Shown piece by piece: positions 59,562 to 64,000 of a DNA stretch of 64,000 bases; the stretch's first letter is position 1, and each line of letters opens with the position of its first letter. The translations under genes were made by a program, and so were the position numbers. Origin of the DNA: Kryptolebias marmoratus (taxonomy: Eukaryota; Chordata; Actinopteri; Cyprinodontiformes; Rivulidae); contig NC_051440.1 of the NCBI RefSeq assembly GCF_001649575.2, positions 22,887,372-22,951,371 on the forward strand. The letters run 5' to 3'. Below the pieces are notes generated by a model, which did not search any database, had not been told where the DNA came from, and saw nothing but the letters and a program-made list of their open reading frames with translations.

Positions 59562-62500
59562 TCTACCTTGTAATTACATATGAAACATAGCTACATGCTC
59601 CTGATAAATGTAGATTTAGAAACCAATATCTTGCTTCTGATATGTAAGTTTACGTTCCTACAAGTGCATATTATAATGATGAACTATGAAATATTAACAT
59701 ACTTTAATGAACTTATACTATTATCAATCAAATAAAACTGTTTATTAAAAAAGTGTATTAGACAATCATATATTCCAGTGTGGTTTTTATACACTGCCTG
59801 TTCTGTAATGTTTAGGTGCAAGAAACAGATTTTTACCATCATGTAAAAAATAATTTGCTGCTTAAATTTAACTGTTAAGTTTTTGCAGGATACAGCTTTG
59901 ACCACTGTGTGCCTTTTGACTTTCAATCCCACATCAGCAGGTGTTAAATGTGACAGTGGTTACCTCTAATTGTCAGCAGATAATTAGTCGTTTTATTTTT
60001 TATTTTTTATTGCGACTTTAAAATGCTTGCTGGTTTTAGAAAGTATAAGTTACTCATTTTTAGACACAATCAACCTTCTGCCAGATCCATCTGCTTATTT
60101 TGCTTCCCTCTTTAGCTTTTCTGTGAAATGATTGGAAGCCAGCTGCTTCTGCTGGAACAAATGTTTAAACATTATGGCAAAACTTTGTTCCAAGAAACTG
60201 TTTGGCCTTTGAATGCAAACATTTATTCCCTTTAGTTCTGAGAGGTACATATAAACTTTATTATCCTTACACAAATTGGGATGCTGTGGCCAACAAATGA
60301 AAAACTTAGAGTGAGAGCAATTATCCTGGTTCTGTCCTCAGGTAACAAACTTGCACCTAAAGCTCACTTAGCAATGTTGTGTTTGTAAATGAAAAGTAAA
60401 AGTGACACATTGCAGTATTATGTGCAGATTGAACTAATTAATTCACGGCGCAGCTTCCCCCTGTGGTGAAACAAATAGGATGAATAACATTAGAGGCACA
60501 TTTATTTTACTTTAAACGGTCATGGCATCCAAGCCCTGACAAAAGCTTCACTGTGCCACTTCTCTCTGGGGTTTTTAGAGAGAAGCAGAGGTGCTGAGGG
60601 TGCTGCAGCACACCTCGATGGCTGCCAAAAGACTTGCATGTCAAAATACATATTTAAAAGAATTAATGGAAAAAATGCATTTGAGCTGCGTATGTTTACA
60701 TTCTGCTAATATTTTGTTGTGCATATCTGTGAGCAAAAATTTAGATCTGTTTAAAATCCACAAATAAAGTGTTAGAGATTAGTTTATGATTGAAATTTTA
60801 CAGATATTGTTTGTCTGAAATATGCAACATATTTTTTACTGCTCATATTCCGATAAGACAACGTGCCACTGCCAGCGTGCGTCTCACTGCATATATTTAG
60901 TATTAAGATATTCTTCATTAGGGCAGGGGTTTGGTAACCTGTGGCTCTGGAGTAGGAAAGATGGTTGAAATTCTTTTTTTAAACATAAAGGTTTTGGGTC
61001 ATAGATGCTCACAGCATCCCCCAGGTGAAACACAATCTCACAGCTGCTGTGATACTTGACAAAAATCTTCTTTTTTCTCATGATGAATGAACTCGTGTGT
61101 TAGAATTTGAACTACATCAAGCTCTTCGGCTCTCCTATATGTTGGTCTGCCTGTAAACTTCAGTCACCCTTCCTCCTCCTCTCCTCCCTCCCTCTGTCCT
61201 TCTGTTTTCATCCCTTCTTTTGTTTCCAGTCACACAACCTCAGTCCCATCCGTGCCTCGGGGATGACATGTCTGCTGATGCTAACAAATGACGAACGTCC
61301 CCGCTGACAGGAAGTCCATCTATCTGTGTCAGAGTAATTGAATTTCATAAATATAATCAGAGGGGTCTGTTATGAAGGGACCAGTAGTCTGGTCTGTTCT
61401 GTTCTTGGCTCTGTGCTCTTCCACACACACACACACCTACACACACACATGCACTGTCTGCAGGCAGATTAACAAGAGAAGGGGCATGCATGATAACCTC
61501 TAAATGCTAGTTTGATATCTGACGGGTAATAATCATCCCTGCTGCACCATTTGTCCAGAAATCTAGCATGAAGAGGAAGTTGCCATTTGCAGTGATTAAT
61601 CGAGTTACACAAGAAATCTGCTGCTTAACTTTTTCGTTTGATTTAGGACAAAACAGTGCTTACAAACTCCACGAGACAATTTGGCATTACTCAAGTGAAT
61701 GAGTGTACAGCAGGCAGTCAGCTACTATTGATCAAAACAAAGCAAAACAGAAAATTCTGAAACCATTGAAGGCAAATAGACTCCAATCCATAGGTTCTGC
61801 TCAATATCTGCCAACGCAGATCCACAGTTTTCTCACTGAGCGGGGTGTGCAAATTCAGCATTAACTGCATGTTTTGCTGAAACATATGCCTCACAAGAAC
61901 CATATGCTCAATAAAAAACACCTAATTAGCCATTAAATGGGCCGAGCGTTGACCTGAGAAGCCTCCCAGAGGGGTACTTAATCCTCACTGATGCAGTTTG
62001 AGGAATTATTGATCCGCAGGCCCATTAAGGTAAACTACACGAGTTTGCTGTCAAACAAAGCAGCGAGAGAGTCACTGCATTCAAACTGCAAACTTGCTAC
62101 ATGGAATTTAAATTGTAAAAGCACATCACATGTGGATTCCTACAACAAAGAGAAAACACATATTGCCTTCAGGAGGGCTAAAATATAGTAAACTAATTAG
62201 CAGAAACGAAGAAGAGTGTTTTTTTTTTTGATGATGGAACCCTCTCTGCAGATTATCTCGCTCCCAAACTGAAGAGAGCAAAGCAGCAGATCGGAATTCC
62301 CTTGATGCCACTGGAAGTAGATTCTGTGAGAAGCAACATTATATGAAATTACTCCACTCGGAAACTAAATGAAAACTTGTTATGAGTTGAAGCTATTTTT
62401 GCTTCATCTGATGAACCCGACCCATCGTGTCTTCAATTACCAGCAAAAAGAAAAGAAAAAACAACCCCTCAGACACAAGTGGCTTCTCAGTAGCTCCATT

Positions 62501-63740
62501 TTAAACAATATTGAGCAACAAAGATCAAAGCAACAAACTACAGGATAGATGACCGCATGCCTCCCTTTGGCAAGCTCTCAGACAGACAACTGTGATTGCC
62601 TGGCAAAATGAAAAACCTGACTGAAAAAAGGCCAGAAACAGCAACTGGCTGATTCTTTTACCCTCGCATGTGCAAGTCCTGATAGGTTTCATTTTCAGAA
62701 CAACTGATAGTTTGTCACATCTGCTAGGCTGTGGGACGTGTAGTGAAGAGACCGCCGGCATATGGCAGATTTAATTAAAGGGAACCTTTTTGTTTCACAG
62801 ACAGTTTAAACCCAGGAACCCCTGAAAACCGGCTGTATTTTGGGGGGATTAAAAAGCGTTTTATTTCAACGGGTTCACTTTACCAAATTAATTAGGGCGC
62901 TCTCTGCCCGCATGAGGATGGATCACACAAAGCTGCCATCTTCAGCCAAAGCTGCAATAGAAACAAAATGAAGGATTTACCTTCAAAATGGGCTGTGTGA
63001 TTTATTCTCCATAAACTGCAGAAAAAACATATCAAAATCTGATTTGTCTGTTTGAGATTTCATTCACCAACATTCGACTGAGATGCAGAATCTTATTTCT
63101 CGGTTCCTCCAGATCAATGAGTGTTTTTTGATGTGCGCTGTTTGCGCTCAGTCTCTCTCTTTTTTCTGTTCTGCAAAGAAAAGTGCTTCTTTAATGGATC
63201 TGAACGCTGAACTGACATTTATTGGAACCTTTATTGGCTTATCAGGACAAATCACATTTTTCATCAGGCTTTTTGAAGGAGAGCCCCTGTCTGTGATAAA
63301 ATAAACGAACTGGCCACATCTCAAAAGGAGGAGAGTGTAAAACCACAGCTGTAAGTTGAAAAATATTTATTGCAGACAAGATTGCACCAATGGTGGCTGT
63401 TGCACATGATTTTGCAAATATTTGAGCCACATGCCTGTGGAGACATTAAGTCTCACTCTGGATGTTAATCCTTACTTAAATATTTATATCGGGAAGTGGA
63501 TTTAAACAGAAGAAAACTATTCAGGACTCCAAGTCCTATATTTCAGGATGAAGCCTTAAGTTTTAAAACTAGTGTGTAGCTGGTCATGCTTTCTTCTTGT
63601 TTTATTTTGACTCACTTGTCTAAAAATCTTCACTTCTTACATTAATTATTTTTTCTCCTTCACTAATACAAGACCTTGTCTATTGGGGTGTATTTTAATA
63701 GGCTGGAAAAAAACAAATACAATGTTTCTGAACTTGTGTT
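59558..63740. other. Gene-poor 3' spacer, last part
   Basis: No supported gene. A pyrimidine-rich run ending TTTCCAG at 61230 looks like a splice acceptor but no exon follows convincingly. The stretch around 61950-63300 has few recognisable repeats and more even composition than its surroundings, and could include conserved regulatory sequence; this cannot be judged from one genome. Confidence 0.4.
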
Positions 63741-63744
63741 GTGT

Positions 63745-63826
63745 TAGGACACGCTGGAGGGACTATGTTTCTCGGCTGGCCTGGGAATGCCTTGGGATTC
63801 CCCCAGAGGAGCTGGCCCAAGTGGCT
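63745..63826 (+). mobile_element. LINE 3' end fragment
   Basis: GACACGCTGGAGGGACTATG, TCTCGGCTGGCCTGGGAAT, GGATTCCCCCAGAGGAGCTG and AAGTGGCTGG match the well-known 3' end of a fish LINE reverse-transcriptase frame (peptide like RWRDYVSRLAWE..GIPPEELAQVAG). It breaks off into the GTAG microsatellite. Confidence 0.85.
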
Positions 63827-63854
63827 GGGTAGGTAGGTAGGTAGGTAGGTAGGT
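63827..63854. repeat. (GTAG)n microsatellite
   Basis: About seven tandem GTAG units between the LINE fragment and the following repeat. Confidence 0.95.
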
Positions 63855-64000
63855 ACATTTATTTATATAGCACTTTTCAGCACGAGGCGACTCAAAGTGC
63901 TTTACAACACAAGAACAAAATTACAGACAGAGTTACAGAACATGACAAGATAACTAAGCTAAAACATGACAATGCTAACAAGGTACAGGATAACTAAACT
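63855..64000. repeat. Widespread fish repeat (window edge)
   Basis: TTATTTATATAGCACTTTTC, CGACTCAAAGTGCTTTACAA and following A-rich sequence form a phrase common in fish interspersed repeats. It continues beyond the window. Confidence 0.55.

Noticed and set aside
1..64000. Prokaryotic features (operons, CRISPR arrays, phage, ribosome binding sites)
   Set aside because: All supported genes are vertebrate nuclear genes with spliceosomal introns or vertebrate-type single exons. No regularly spaced direct repeats of CRISPR type are present.
1..64000. Transfer RNA or ribosomal RNA genes
   Set aside because: I looked for tRNA A and B boxes; the only B-box-like sequence found lies in the degenerate SINE-like element at 58.2 kb. 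No rRNA-like sequence was seen.

Overview
The window is animal nuclear DNA, almost certainly from a teleost fish. Its genes have vertebrate exon-intron structure with GT/AG junctions, and the spacers are AT-rich. Most of it is noncoding and filled with fish-type repeats: Tc1-like and hAT-like DNA transposons, LINE 3' ends, tRNA-derived SINE-like units, CA/TA/GGAT/GTAG microsatellites and two abundant unnamed families. Nothing is prokaryotic or viral, and there is no operon or CRISPR array. A 596-base assembly gap lies at 58752-59347.

Layout. (1) 1-2794, + strand: the 3' part of a CRY1-type cryptochrome, five exons, ending in a short 64-residue tail. (2) 5715-9912, + strand: a complete six-exon dihydrofolate reductase-like gene whose protein lacks several canonical folate and NADPH contact residues. 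(3) 15692-16819, - strand: single-exon MTERF2, a mitochondrial mTERF-fold protein. CRY1 and MTERF2 are also neighbours in human, so this is a conserved block, with a dhfr-like gene between them here. (4) 17411-17626: a near-perfect 104-bp-arm inverted repeat upstream of mterf2. (5) 23221-24861, + strand: an intronless 546-residue type I membrane protein with four immunoglobulin-like domains and a juxtamembrane Asp/Gly tract encoded by a GAT-rich microsatellite; I cannot name it. (6) 40643-42611, + strand: a two-exon Golgi carbohydrate sulfotransferase of the CHST1 (keratan-sulfate Gal-6) group, probably with noncoding exons near 36.8-37.0 kb. (7) 42612-64000: no convincing gene, only repeats and unassigned sequence, some of it possibly regulatory.

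The genes do not form one pathway. Cryptochrome is a circadian repressor, DHFR-like belongs to folate chemistry, MTERF2 to mitochondrial gene expression, the Ig protein is probably a cell-surface receptor or adhesion molecule, and the sulfotransferase modifies glycans in the Golgi. The best candidates for something undescribed are the intronless acidic-stalk Ig protein, the active-site-altered DHFR paralogue, the long palindrome, and two multi-copy repeat families: one with reiterated TTTTAGCTA motifs, one with internal tandem units of about 255-265 bp. All positions were read by eye; no alignment or database search was run.
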